Of a stretch of 64,000 bases of DNA, positions 47,486-56,247 are shown piece by piece. The notes beneath the pieces were generated by a model that searched no databases, had not been told where the DNA came from, and saw nothing but the letters and a program-made list of their open reading frames with translations. Origin of the DNA: Candidatus Falkowbacteria bacterium (GTDB lineage: Bacteria; Patescibacteriota; Patescibacteriia; Patescibacteriales; Patescibacteriaceae); assembly GCA_016699775.1 (NCBI GenBank), contig CP065010.1:806001-870000 (forward strand). Reading direction: 5' to 3'. Every line of letters starts with the position of its first letter. Within the stretch, counting starts at the first letter, position 1. The position numbers were made by a program, and so were the translations under genes.

Positions 47486-47737
47486 TTAAATAATCGCGCA
47501 TTTTGAAAAAATCAAGTTTAAGCGACACAAAAACAAGGATATCGCCGAAAAAAAAAAGGCAAAAAAAGAAAGACAAACTCTCTGGTTCCGACACAAAGAC
47601 AAAAGTAGAGATAAACAATATAGAACGACCCCAAACCAACTTCCCTTTACTAAGCTAAAAAGGGCCCCAAGAAAGACCAAAAAAAAGCAAGAACACCAGG
47701 AGGAACAAGCCAACGCATAAAATTCTAACTTCTCCAC
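47486..47737 (-). CDS. Possible small Cys-rich hydrophobic protein; may be non-coding
   Basis: An 83-codon frame overlapping the end of smc by 13 nt. The product is strongly hydrophobic, with two or three possible membrane segments (CSCFFLVFLGALFSLV, VVLYCLSLLLSLC, LSFFAFFFSAISLFLC), but has six cysteines and unusual codons compared with neighbours. The coding strand is extremely T and G rich and nearly lacks A in places, so the hydrophobicity may simply reflect composition. No ribosome binding site is seen, although translational coupling to smc is possible. I recognise no family. Confidence 0.25.
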   Translation of the reverse strand: MEKLEFYALACSSWCSCFFLVFLGALFSLVKGSWFGVVLYCLSLLLSLCRNQRVCLSFFAFFFSAISLFLCRLNLIFSKCAII

Positions 47738-50355
47738 TTCGCATCCTCCAACTTAATACTCAGCAACTTTGAAACCCCGTCATCTTGCATTGCTACGCCA
47801 TATAAAACCGCTGCTCGCAACATTGAAGCTCGATTATGAGTAATAACTATAAACTGAGTTTTATGAGACAAGTCATCAAGAATTTTTGCTAATCGTTCTG
47901 AGTTAGCTTCATCCAAAGCAGCATCAACTTCATCAAGCACCACAAAAGGCGAAGGATTAGCACTAATAATGGCACAAATTAAAGCAATCGCCGTTAAGGC
48001 GCGTTCACCTCCGGACAACATAGTAATTGACTTAATTTTCTTTCCAGGAGGGGTAGCCTGAATTTCAATACCTGCTAAACCAGTGGCATTATATTTTTGT
48101 AAAAACTTAATCCGCTTTAATTTCTGTACAACAATGGTAATATTTTCTGTATTCTCATCTGACTTGGTAGCCCCGCCAGTTTGCTTTGAAGATATAATTT
48201 CTTCATCTTCTTCATCGGTCATCACTTTAATAATTTTAGCTACTCCGCCATTGAACAAAATTTTAAAATATTCTTCAAATTTTTGTGAAATCACTTTAAA
48301 CTCTTTATCAAACCGTTCCTTAATAGTTGCATCAAGCTCTTCAATAACTTTTTCTAAAGAAGCTCCAGTACTTAATAAATCATTTACTTGGTTAGACAAA
48401 AAATCAAAGCGTTCTTTGGTTGTAATATATTCACTTTCTATTTCTGGATCAATTCCACCAATCAAATCCAATTGACGCTTTAACTGATTAATTTTTTCTT
48501 GAACAGCAAAACGATCAATTTCATCATTTTGTCGATGATCTCGAACTTCTTTTAAGCCACCGAGATTTTGCCTAATTTCAACTTCCAAATCTTCAAGTTT
48601 TGTTTCCTGTCTGGCTGATTCAATTTTACTATCATTCAACTCACTCGTTAAACGGTTAACTTCTGTTTGTAAATTCTGATTTTCATTTTGCAAAGAAAAT
48701 AATTTTTGACGCTGACTTTCCTGATCACTTGTGAATCGCCCTAATTGATCTTTTATTTTTTTTATCTCTGTCTCTAGATTTTCTACTATTTCCTCAACGC
48801 TCTTTCGCTCAACAGGTGATGAGTCACCTCCATCAGCTTTTAATTTTGAATTAGTTAAAGTTTTTTCTTTAATTATTTCCGCCAAACTAATCCGTCCTAA
48901 ACGTAATCGTTCTTCGGCAATCGTTAAAGCCTGACTTGATAAGCGTAGTTGTTCTAAAATACTTTCTTTCTGGCTAGTAATAGCTAGAAGTGAAGTCTGG
49001 GTTTGTTTGGACAAAGAAATACCAAGACTTGTTGCCAATTCATGCAATTGCGTAAATTCATGGCGAATGTCTCTAATGGCCGCTTTTATACCCTCAATAT
49101 CATCAAGTTGCTCAGCAGTCTCAAGCATGTCTAATGACCTTTTTAAACGATTTTTTAAATCATTAATTCGGCCATCAGATTGTGCTCCGTCATCTTGGCC
49201 CAAAGATGTATGTAGGATTTCTATTTCTCTTGTTAAGCGATTTTTTTCAGTTTCTAATTTTTTCACTTCTTGTTGATAGTCGGCAACCGATTTTTCTAGA
49301 GCTAAAATCTCTGTCTCTAATCGATTTTCCTCACGCTCAAGTTCAGTAGCTCGTCGTTTAAAAAACGATAAATCAAACTTTCCTTCACTTTCAAATTTTA
49401 ATTCTAAGCGTGCATCAATTTTTGCCATCTCGGCCATGGCTTTCTCTTTGGCTGATTGTTTGTTTGATAATTCGGTCTGCAACCGATCAAATTCTTGACT
49501 TACTCCGGCTTGGCGTTGCAAAGCAACTAGCTCAGTATTTAAAAGAGCCAATTTTTTATCTTTAGATACTTTATTTTTTTCTAACTCTAATAATTTTTCA
49601 TTTGCCTGTTTAAAACGGTCATGTATTTCATGCCAAACTGTTCGATAATACATTAATTGTAACTCACGTAATTCTACCTCAACTTCACCACGTTTTTTTA
49701 AGCGCCCAACTTGACGAGTTAAATGATTAAGGCGCGGCTCAATTTCACCAAGTAACATTTCTGCTTGACCAAGGTGTTCAAGACTGGCTCGTAATTTATT
49801 TAATGAATCATCACGCTTAATTTGAAATTGTTTTACACCAGTGGCTTCATCAAAAAATTCTTTACGTTCTGACAAAGACGTATTTAAAAATCCTTCCACC
49901 ATTCCTTGACCAATGACACTATATGTTTTTTGTCCGACATTTGCTTTTGCTAAAAGAATCTGAACATCAATCAAACGTGCCTTGGCATTATTAATTAAGT
50001 ATTCACTTTCACCATCACGATATAATCTGCGAGTTAAAACCAACTCAGAGTAATCAATAGCTGCCTTGCCATCACTGTTATTTAAAAACAAAGATACCTC
50101 AGCCATGCCAAGTTTACCTTTTTTATCTGATCCAGAAAAAATAACATCTTCGGATTTTTTACCCCGAAGTGTTTTCATACTTTGTTCTCCAAGTGCCCAG
50201 CGAACAGCATCAGCAATATTGGATTTGCCTGAACCGTTTGGACCAACGACAGCTGTTAGGCCACGGCGATCACCCTCAATTAAGCCTGGGAAAATAAGTG
50301 TATTTTTTGTCGCAAAGGATTTGAACCCCTGAATTTCCAGTTTTTCTAAATGCAT
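47725..50355 (-). CDS. smc: Chromosome segregation SMC-family ATPase lacking a recognisable hinge
   Basis: A protein of 876 residues against about 1,170 for typical bacterial SMC. The N-terminal head has Walker A GPNGSGKSN (about residue 40), the GEQSMKTLRG segment and the QGMVEGFL-FDEATGV region. The C-terminal head has the signature LSGGERALTAIALI and Walker B PFVVLDEVDAALDEAN. Long coiled coils join them (about 220-700), but I cannot find the Gly-rich hinge (GX6GX3GG type) or a Rad50 zinc hook; the fold-back may be near the GDSSP segment (about 515). SMC forms DNA-entrapping dimers with ScpA/ScpB; without a hinge the dimer interface would have to differ. It is separated from the upstream operon by a terminator. 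Confidence 0.92.
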   Translation of the reverse strand: MHLEKLEIQGFKSFATKNTLIFPGLIEGDRRGLTAVVGPNGSGKSNIADAVRWALGEQSMKTLRGKKSEDVIFSGSDKKGKLGMAEVSLFLNNSDGKAAIDYSELVLTRRLYRDGESEYLINNAKARLIDVQILLAKANVGQKTYSVIGQGMVEGFLNTSLSERKEFFDEATGVKQFQIKRDDSLNKLRASLEHLGQAEMLLGEIEPRLNHLTRQVGRLKKRGEVEVELRELQLMYYRTVWHEIHDRFKQANEKLLELEKNKVSKDKKLALLNTELVALQRQAGVSQEFDRLQTELSNKQSAKEKAMAEMAKIDARLELKFESEGKFDLSFFKRRATELEREENRLETEILALEKSVADYQQEVKKLETEKNRLTREIEILHTSLGQDDGAQSDGRINDLKNRLKRSLDMLETAEQLDDIEGIKAAIRDIRHEFTQLHELATSLGISLSKQTQTSLLAITSQKESILEQLRLSSQALTIAEERLRLGRISLAEIIKEKTLTNSKLKADGGDSSPVERKSVEEIVENLETEIKKIKDQLGRFTSDQESQRQKLFSLQNENQNLQTEVNRLTSELNDSKIESARQETKLEDLEVEIRQNLGGLKEVRDHRQNDEIDRFAVQEKINQLKRQLDLIGGIDPEIESEYITTKERFDFLSNQVNDLLSTGASLEKVIEELDATIKERFDKEFKVISQKFEEYFKILFNGGVAKIIKVMTDEEDEEIISSKQTGGATKSDENTENITIVVQKLKRIKFLQKYNATGLAGIEIQATPPGKKIKSITMLSGGERALTAIALICAIISANPSPFVVLDEVDAALDEANSERLAKILDDLSHKTQFIVITHNRASMLRAAVLYGVAMQDDGVSKLLSIKLEDAKWRS

Positions 50356-50384
50356 AATCTTATCTTCTCAGTATACTGTATTTT

Positions 50385-50420
50385 TCCAAAAACCAAAAAC
50401 AACCGCGGGGACGGTTGTTT
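50385..50420 (-). terminator. Terminator of the SpoIID/propeller/acidic-protein operon
   Basis: A 9-bp stem AAACAACCG (50397-50405) with CGGTTGTTT (50412-50420) and a loop of CGGGGA. On the minus strand it is followed by TTTTTGGTTTTT. It lies between the acidic-protein gene and smc. Confidence 0.85.
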
Positions 50421-50442
50421 AAGATTTATAAGAGTGTACTGA

Positions 50443-51012
50443 TTATGCTGATTTTTTATATATTGAAGTTTTTTTAGCAACTCTAATAGGTCGATCTGAT
50501 GATAGTCCCTTATCATATGGTTGTCTTGCACGCTTCCCATCATCATCTACCTCATAGCGCATTCCTGCTTTGTTAAAATAATTATCATCAGAAAAAGAAT
50601 CGTCATCCTTTATGTCCGATATTTTTGGGTCATTAACATCATATTCATTATTACCATATTCTTCATATTCTCCGACATTCTCATATTCATTTCTATTACC
50701 AAGATATTCATCCTCTTCATCCTTCTTATCTTTTTTGCCATTATCAATATCTTCATCTTCTTCATCGTCTTCGTCTTTTTCTTCATCTTCAAACTCGTCT
50801 TGTAAAGGTCTATCATCAGGTATACCAGCTAATATATCATACGAGTTAGTAAATTTATTATTATCACTATTGTAAGGGTCATTAAGATCCTCATGTTCTT
50901 CTATATATTCATCGTAATGCTCTGTGCGCGTATCTTTGTTTAAATTTTTATTTATTTCTCTAGAACGAATTCGGCTTGAAGGCCAATCTAGAGAATTTCT
51001 TTCAATTCCCAT
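50443..51012 (-). CDS. Highly acidic, probably disordered protein
   Basis: A protein of 189 residues with no recognisable fold. The middle (about 75-105) is dominated by Asp and Glu (FEDEEKDEDDEEDEDIDNG), followed by Tyr/Asn/Glu-rich sequence (NRNEYENVGEYEEYGNNEYD). Both ends are basic: the start contains SSRIRSREINKN and the end RPIRVAKKTSIYKK. It looks intrinsically disordered and could bind a basic partner, cations or a surface. It is the last gene before a terminator and probably belongs to the transcription unit that starts with the SpoIID-domain gene. The function is unknown. Confidence 0.65.
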   Translation of the reverse strand: MGIERNSLDWPSSRIRSREINKNLNKDTRTEHYDEYIEEHEDLNDPYNSDNNKFTNSYDILAGIPDDRPLQDEFEDEEKDEDDEEDEDIDNGKKDKKDEEDEYLGNRNEYENVGEYEEYGNNEYDVNDPKISDIKDDDSFSDDNYFNKAGMRYEVDDDGKRARQPYDKGLSSDRPIRVAKKTSIYKKSA

Positions 51013-51098
51013 ATATTTTTTTGTTATGTTTATTAATTATTAATGTTATTAAAAAATAATTTTATAACTAACTTCTTTTAATGTATTATGCGACAAAA

Positions 51099-52586
51099 CT
51101 ACTTATCTAATTTTAGTAATTTACTTATATCAGTATACGCGCCATTAGACAGTGTATAACCGACAAGAGGTTTTTTGGTTACTCTTTCCTTTATTATTTC
51201 TCTAACACCTGAGAGCGTTTCTTGTTCTCTCTCCAATGTATTCTCCAACGACTTAATATTATATTTATCATTCAGACTTTCTTTTTTAAAATTTTCATTT
51301 AACATTTCTAGGTCATTAAATTTATTCTTAAGTTCAGAAATTTCTTTGTTAGCGTTTGCTAAACTTTCTTTATATACGTCACTTTCTTCAACTTTTTCCA
51401 AAGCATCTTTAGGAGTTAGATTTTTGGTTTTCAAAAGAAAATTCAATTCTGCCAGTTCGGAGGCGGTTTTCTCCAGTAGTATGTTTCTTTTTTGTATTTC
51501 TTCAGCATTCTCTATTAACTTAATTTTCTCAGCTACTACCTTTCCAAGAGGCGTTATGTACTGAACAAAAATCACTCCATCATCAAACTCAAAATCTTCT
51601 AATGTATCAATCGACTCTTTTGTTTGACAAATAACATCATCAATAACAATGTTTTTTTCTCCATTCCTTACCTTCGAAGCAATTACCGCTACTCTATCTG
51701 ATTTCTTGTCAGTAACAATTTTATCCACTGAAACAAAAGTATTTTTCCATTCACCGGTTTTGCCATACATATTACCTACAATAACACTTCTTTCAGTTCT
51801 TTTGCCCGTCTTATCACTCACAACTGCTACCGTTTTGTTATTCATATCAAATTTCTCAATGTCAAATGGGTTATCATTTCTTTGATCCTCGGTATCTTTT
51901 GACGGTAGCATGTCCTTTTCTGAAAGTATCCATTTTACATCATCAATATACAAAGAATTTAAATACTGTTCCGAAGTACTGACAATAGCAGCTACATGAC
52001 CCTGCTTAGCTTTTAATGATCCAATTGACCTAAATGTATTGCTCCATGGTCTATTATTAACAATTACAGAATTCACATCTTTTCTATACTTTGTTTCATC
52101 ATTATTAGTTGCAAAAGCAACCTTAATAGCATCTGGATCATCCAGATCAAAAGCTACTCTATGCCCATTCCAATATATTTTTTGACCATTTAAAGATTCC
52201 CATTGTTTACCATTAACCAATATATCATCTCTATGGTGAAAAGACTGTGTACGACAAGTTATTAACGGATATTCTTCCTCTAAATTTTTAGTATTAAAGA
52301 ATTGATACTCATATTCATGTTCATATTGATCATTCTTCTGAATCGTACCAACCCTCATGCGAACTTCGGACACATCTGGATTAAGTGTTTTCCCTATTTG
52401 ACAACCTTCAATTCTTTCATATCCCTGCAATACTTTCCCGTCGGCTTTTATTGAATAAGTGCCGTCATCATTTTTCTCAATGTTTATTATTGGATGGTGC
52501 CTTGGATCTACTATTTCACTTGAAAAAGGTTTTTCTATTATTTCTTCTTGCTCAAAGGTTACTCCTTCGGTTTTAATATGGTTCAT
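51099..52586 (-). CDS. Propeller-like repeat protein with C-terminal coiled coil
   Basis: A protein of 495 residues without a signal peptide. Residues about 30-345 form repeats of about 50-60 residues with a recurring pattern of V(I/A)V-x-(N/D)x(R/V)xW, an NTF-x-S(I/V) segment (WSNTFRSIGSL, WKNTFVSVDKI) and an (R/H)VA(V/A)I strand, resembling WG- or PD40-type beta-propellers. Residues about 355-470 are a long coiled coil (AEEIQKRNILLEKTASELAEL onward). It starts 9 nt after the SpoIID-domain gene and is followed by the acidic protein, so the three are probably one operon. It may be a cytoplasmic scaffold or sensor (inference). Confidence 0.7.
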   Translation of the reverse strand: MNHIKTEGVTFEQEEIIEKPFSSEIVDPRHHPIINIEKNDDGTYSIKADGKVLQGYERIEGCQIGKTLNPDVSEVRMRVGTIQKNDQYEHEYEYQFFNTKNLEEEYPLITCRTQSFHHRDDILVNGKQWESLNGQKIYWNGHRVAFDLDDPDAIKVAFATNNDETKYRKDVNSVIVNNRPWSNTFRSIGSLKAKQGHVAAIVSTSEQYLNSLYIDDVKWILSEKDMLPSKDTEDQRNDNPFDIEKFDMNNKTVAVVSDKTGKRTERSVIVGNMYGKTGEWKNTFVSVDKIVTDKKSDRVAVIASKVRNGEKNIVIDDVICQTKESIDTLEDFEFDDGVIFVQYITPLGKVVAEKIKLIENAEEIQKRNILLEKTASELAELNFLLKTKNLTPKDALEKVEESDVYKESLANANKEISELKNKFNDLEMLNENFKKESLNDKYNIKSLENTLEREQETLSGVREIIKERVTKKPLVGYTLSNGAYTDISKLLKLDK

Positions 52587-52595
52587 ATATATTAT

Positions 52596-54350
52596 TTAAT
52601 AAATCTTCTTAACATCTGTCCCAGTATAAAAATACCTCAAGACATTCTGCCAGGTCTGCCCCTCATTAATCATCATTAAAGCTCCTCGGGCAGACAAACC
52701 AACTCCGTGGCCATATAAATTCTTTCCTGCATCTTGCAACACAATCACACTTTTTAACCAAGGCATAACGGTTGATCCCCAGACTTCGGTCCAATCACGA
52801 GTACGGCCATCTGAGTTTGAAAAATATGGGGTAATTACTGGTTTACTATTATAAGTAACTACTACGCCCCGAGTGGCCAGAACTGCTTCTGTTAAACCTG
52901 TTAAACGTAATTCAGAATTATAACCGCGATACACTTGATCATAGACTGAATCAACATGGAAATGATCACTTGCATGTTTTGTTGAGCCATCTGGAACACC
53001 AAAAGCAACACCTCTAAAATAATGGTATAGAGCATAACTTCGAGCAATTGTGGCCATTACTTTTTGAAACTCAACTGGTGAAGCATTGGTTGTTTCGGCT
53101 AAGCCTTTAACATAATCTTCAATCGGTAATTCATTTATTAACCAGACAACTTTAGCTGGTTCTGTATATCGATACTCAATAATATTTCGAAAACGATTAT
53201 CTTGAGGTCTTTGTCCAACACGATAGTCTAGAAGAGTTACAATTCCATTGCTAGTTTTAGGAACTAAGCGTATATGACTATTTGAAAAACGAGTTATGGC
53301 CGGGGTTACAACTGTATATTGTTTTTGGGTTGAATTATAGGAAACTGTAATAACAGTGCCCGCCGACAAGTCAGAAAATAATATTTGATTTGCACTATAG
53401 ATATCAAATATCTGATCAACAGTTAGCCGTTGCGGAGCTTGAGTTGAAAATAAACCAACTCGTAATGTTGGTTGATTAATCAACATACTATTGGAAACAA
53501 TACCATTACCAGCACTAGTTTCATTACGATTTGTATTACAATCGCTATAGGCTGATGTATTCTCAGATGCAGTTGCAATACACAAAGAAGCTGAGCTTAC
53601 GTTATTTACAGCTGGAACTGCTACCACGGGTGGAACCGTGGTAGCAGACAAGGAAGCGGGAGTTATAGAAGGTGAAGAAACTGGAGAAATTGAAGCTGGC
53701 TTAGAAGTAGTAATAAAAAAACGAACCAAAGATCCGGGAATTGGACGATTATCAAAAACTAACTGAAAATTTTCTTGAATTGTTCCTTCGGTATCAATCG
53801 GAGCTTTAACAGGAAAAGAAACAGTGACTGATTCACCTGGCTTAACATTTTTAGTTAGAGAAGTAGGTTGATAAAATTTTTTCCAAGATGTAGTTTGAAC
53901 TTTTGAAAATGTTTTTAAATAAGGACCGGTCTCAAAGCTAACTTCTGCTGGCTTCCAAGTAGACTTACCTGTATTCTTAAAAATAATCTGCAGAGTTTTT
54001 TCTTCCCCAGAGTACATATTTATGAATTGTGTATCTTTGAAAACTTGAGCTTGATATGGAACAGAAACTGTGGCTGCTTTGGCGGTTGGAATACTAAAAA
54101 ATGATCGAGCAATATATGCTGTATCAAGAACTCTTTCAGTTTGTGAAGAACCTGTTGCTTCCTTTGCTTCGAGTGAAGCAACAATAACTCGTAAAGCAAC
54201 AGCACAACTTGCAACAATAAAAAAAGCAATGGAAATACTAATAATAAGCCCAGACCAGCTGAGCTCCTGTTCCATTGCTTTCTTTCTTAGAAGTGTATAT
54301 GACTTCCACCCAAAAGAATGTGAAGATGCATGAGAAGAAACTGAAGACAT
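52596..54350 (-). CDS. Membrane-anchored SpoIID/LytB-domain protein with NBR1-like Ig domain
   Basis: A protein of 584 residues. One transmembrane helix (about 33-58, SGLIISISIAFFIVASCAVA) anchors it with the bulk outside. Residues about 100-215 look like the Ig-like 'next to BRCA1' domain (QIIFKNTGKSTWKPAEVSF). A Ser/Pro/Val linker follows. The SpoIID/LytB domain (about 300-584) includes INELPIEDYVKGLAE, TIARSYALYHY, TRGVVVTYNSKPVITPYFS and the C-terminal GHGVGLSARGALMM. SpoIID is a lytic transglycosylase that cuts denuded glycan; LytB relatives modify amidase action. A role in cell-wall remodelling is likely. Translation from Met26 is an alternative start. It has a strong promoter about 70 nt upstream and heads a three-gene unit. 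Confidence 0.88.
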   Translation of the reverse strand: MSSVSSHASSHSFGWKSYTLLRKKAMEQELSWSGLIISISIAFFIVASCAVALRVIVASLEAKEATGSSQTERVLDTAYIARSFFSIPTAKAATVSVPYQAQVFKDTQFINMYSGEEKTLQIIFKNTGKSTWKPAEVSFETGPYLKTFSKVQTTSWKKFYQPTSLTKNVKPGESVTVSFPVKAPIDTEGTIQENFQLVFDNRPIPGSLVRFFITTSKPASISPVSSPSITPASLSATTVPPVVAVPAVNNVSSASLCIATASENTSAYSDCNTNRNETSAGNGIVSNSMLINQPTLRVGLFSTQAPQRLTVDQIFDIYSANQILFSDLSAGTVITVSYNSTQKQYTVVTPAITRFSNSHIRLVPKTSNGIVTLLDYRVGQRPQDNRFRNIIEYRYTEPAKVVWLINELPIEDYVKGLAETTNASPVEFQKVMATIARSYALYHYFRGVAFGVPDGSTKHASDHFHVDSVYDQVYRGYNSELRLTGLTEAVLATRGVVVTYNSKPVITPYFSNSDGRTRDWTEVWGSTVMPWLKSVIVLQDAGKNLYGHGVGLSARGALMMINEGQTWQNVLRYFYTGTDVKKIY

Positions 54351-54426
54351 ATTTTAATTTTTGTTTTTTATTTATATAAGCTTTATGCCCACATAAATAC
54401 TACTCACTTTTCTATCAATATTTTTA

Positions 54427-54455
54427 AGTTTAGCATATTTTTGAGCAAAAGTCAA
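54427..54455 (-). promoter_or_regulatory. Promoter of the SpoIID-domain operon
   Basis: TTGACT (54455-54450), a 17-nt spacer and TAAACT (54432-54427) on the minus strand, with an extended -10 TGC just upstream of the hexamer. The leader to the ATG at 54350 is about 70 nt. Confidence 0.7.
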
Positions 54456-54511
54456 TGGAAATGAACACAATTTGTGTACAGTTCCAATAATATTATTATT
54501 TTAAAAAATAA

Positions 54512-54539
54512 AAAGGTGACTGATGTTCTAGTCACCTTT
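54512..54539 (-). terminator. Terminator containing the desaturase stop codon
   Basis: On the minus strand AAAGGTGACT (54539-54530) pairs with AGTCACCTTT (54521-54512), followed by TTATTTTTT. The TGA stop codon of the desaturase (54534-54532) lies within the 5' arm. Confidence 0.88.
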
Positions 54540-55656
54540 GAGGTTGCATACCTAACTCTTTAAGTTTTCTTAAATGGGATATGCAAGCTGCAATGAAGCT
54601 TGATTTTTCATTATATTGATATCCAAAGTTATTTGGATTATTCGATGTTCCTTGTATAGCTTCTTTAATTTTAGAAGCTATTTTTTTGTAGTGCACATGT
54701 GACATCGTCGGATAGAGATGATGCTCAACCTGACAATTTAAACCACCAATAAACCAGCTAAAGAATTTGGTAGTTTTAAAATTACAGGTTGTTCGTATTT
54801 GATGAACATATGCATGAGCATCAATATTACTTCCTTCTGTTACTTCCGGATGTTGTTCAAGCCCCTCAACTACGTGAGCAGTTTGAAAAATAAAAGAAAT
54901 AAGTATGCTTGAGAAATAGTGAACTGAAAAAAACCCAAGCAATACTTGCCACCATGAATAATCAGTAATAAGGATAGGCAATACTATTGCAACGAACAAA
55001 TAGACAATTTTCAGGAAGGATACTTTTAAAATTTCCCACCCCAAAGTAAATGAATATTGTTTGGGTAATTGTTCTTTATCATATTGCAACATTTTTCCAA
55101 TTTCTCCGAAAAATCTTCCAAGAGTTAGAAATCCATAGAAAAAAGGCGCAACTATATGCTGAAATCTATGAATTTTACGCAAAGGACTGTTTTCTGAAAA
55201 TCTCAGAAACCATGGTGGTTCTATATCTTCATCCAAATCATGGATATTAGTATATCTATGATGGTAATAATTATGCTGAATTTTCCAATTCAACAAATTA
55301 TCACCTTGCAGATAAATTGTTCGACTCATAAGCCAGTTGACCCATTTATTTTCGGAAAATGCCCCGTGAGCGGCATCGTGCATTATGTTTAAGGCACTAC
55401 CAACTTTTCCAAAGCCCAGAATAGCTAAGAGTAAAACTGCCACCCAACCACTCGGAGAATATATTACAAGTAGACAGAAAGGAACAATATAGAGAAAGAG
55501 CATAATGAAAGCTTTTACTCTTAACTCAGTATTTCCCTTCAATGATGGAATGGTAGATTTATAATTTTGGATTACGTGATCAAGGTTATTTTTTAATTTA
55601 ATAGCCTTATCATCGCCACCGATAAATTTAGGGGATGATTGATTTATTTTTGTCAT
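54532..55656 (-). CDS. Membrane fatty acid desaturase (acyl-lipid / front-end type without cytochrome b5)
   Basis: A protein of 374 residues with all three di-iron histidine boxes: HDAAHG (about residue 92), HNYYHHRYTN (about 127) and the QxxHH box QVEHHLYPTMSH (about 310). Four or so transmembrane helices lie between them (about 48-85 and 205-260). The QxxHH third box is typical of front-end (delta-5/6) desaturases and bacterial DesA3-like enzymes; no fused cytochrome b5 is present. It introduces a cis double bond into acyl chains using oxygen and an electron donor. No electron-transfer partner or fatty acid synthesis gene is visible here, so it may act on acquired lipids (inference). Its own hairpin terminator overlaps the stop codon. 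Confidence 0.93.
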   Translation of the reverse strand: MTKINQSSPKFIGGDDKAIKLKNNLDHVIQNYKSTIPSLKGNTELRVKAFIMLFLYIVPFCLLVIYSPSGWVAVLLLAILGFGKVGSALNIMHDAAHGAFSENKWVNWLMSRTIYLQGDNLLNWKIQHNYYHHRYTNIHDLDEDIEPPWFLRFSENSPLRKIHRFQHIVAPFFYGFLTLGRFFGEIGKMLQYDKEQLPKQYSFTLGWEILKVSFLKIVYLFVAIVLPILITDYSWWQVLLGFFSVHYFSSILISFIFQTAHVVEGLEQHPEVTEGSNIDAHAYVHQIRTTCNFKTTKFFSWFIGGLNCQVEHHLYPTMSHVHYKKIASKIKEAIQGTSNNPNNFGYQYNEKSSFIAACISHLRKLKELGMQPQR

Positions 55657-55776
55657 TTTTCTTCTATTTATGTTAAAGGACTATTTTCATCATAGCACTA
55701 TCTCAGAATTTCTAATATATTAAAAAACTGAGCCTTGAGCCCAGCCAAAATATCAAACTTGTATTAACAAAAATTA

Positions 55777-56247
55777 TCAAACTGTACCACTGCCACAAAT
55801 CGCAATCGCCAAAGCGTCAGCAGCATCATCTGGTTTTGGGATATCCTCTAATCGAAGTAACATTTGCACCATTCGTTGTACCTGATCTTTGGCAGCACTG
55901 CCATACGATGAGACTGCTTGCTTTACTTGATTTGGAGTAAATTCAATCATAGGAATTCCAGCTTGTTCAATCGCTAATAACACTACTCCCCGAGCCTGAC
56001 CAACCACCATTGCCGTTTTTACATTCTTTGAAAAAAATAATTCTTCAACACAGACTACAGCTGGTGAATGTTTCTTCAAAATCTTTTGAACACTGGAATA
56101 TACTATAACTAATCGTTCTGACAAAGAAAGTTTTGAGTCGGTTTTAATTGAACCATATTCTAAGCAAATTAATTTTCCATTCTCTTTTTTAATAACACCA
56201 AAACCAGTGTCAGCAATTCCTGGGTCAAAACCGATAATAGTGTTCAT
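55777..56247 (-). CDS. ruvC: Crossover junction endodeoxyribonuclease RuvC
   Basis: A protein of 156 residues, normal for RuvC, the Holliday-junction resolvase. The RNase H-like fold begins IIGFDPGIADTGFGV with catalytic Asp7. The catalytic Glu is in VCVEELFFSKN (about residue 68), and the acidic C-terminal motif is PDDAADALAIAI (about 138-149). It is downstream of yebC on the same strand, the common yebC-ruvC order, but separated by 162 nt of AT-rich repeats. ruvA and ruvB are not in the window. Confidence 0.96.
   Translation of the reverse strand: MNTIIGFDPGIADTGFGVIKKENGKLICLEYGSIKTDSKLSLSERLVIVYSSVQKILKKHSPAVVCVEELFFSKNVKTAMVVGQARGVVLLAIEQAGIPMIEFTPNQVKQAVSSYGSAAKDQVQRMVQMLLRLEDIPKPDDAADALAIAICGSGTV

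Noticed and set aside
50521..50875. Plus-strand Ile/Phe/Ser-rich ORFs opposite the acidic protein
   Set aside because: They are complements of Asp/Glu-rich codons; the minus-strand frame has a better start, operon context and terminator.
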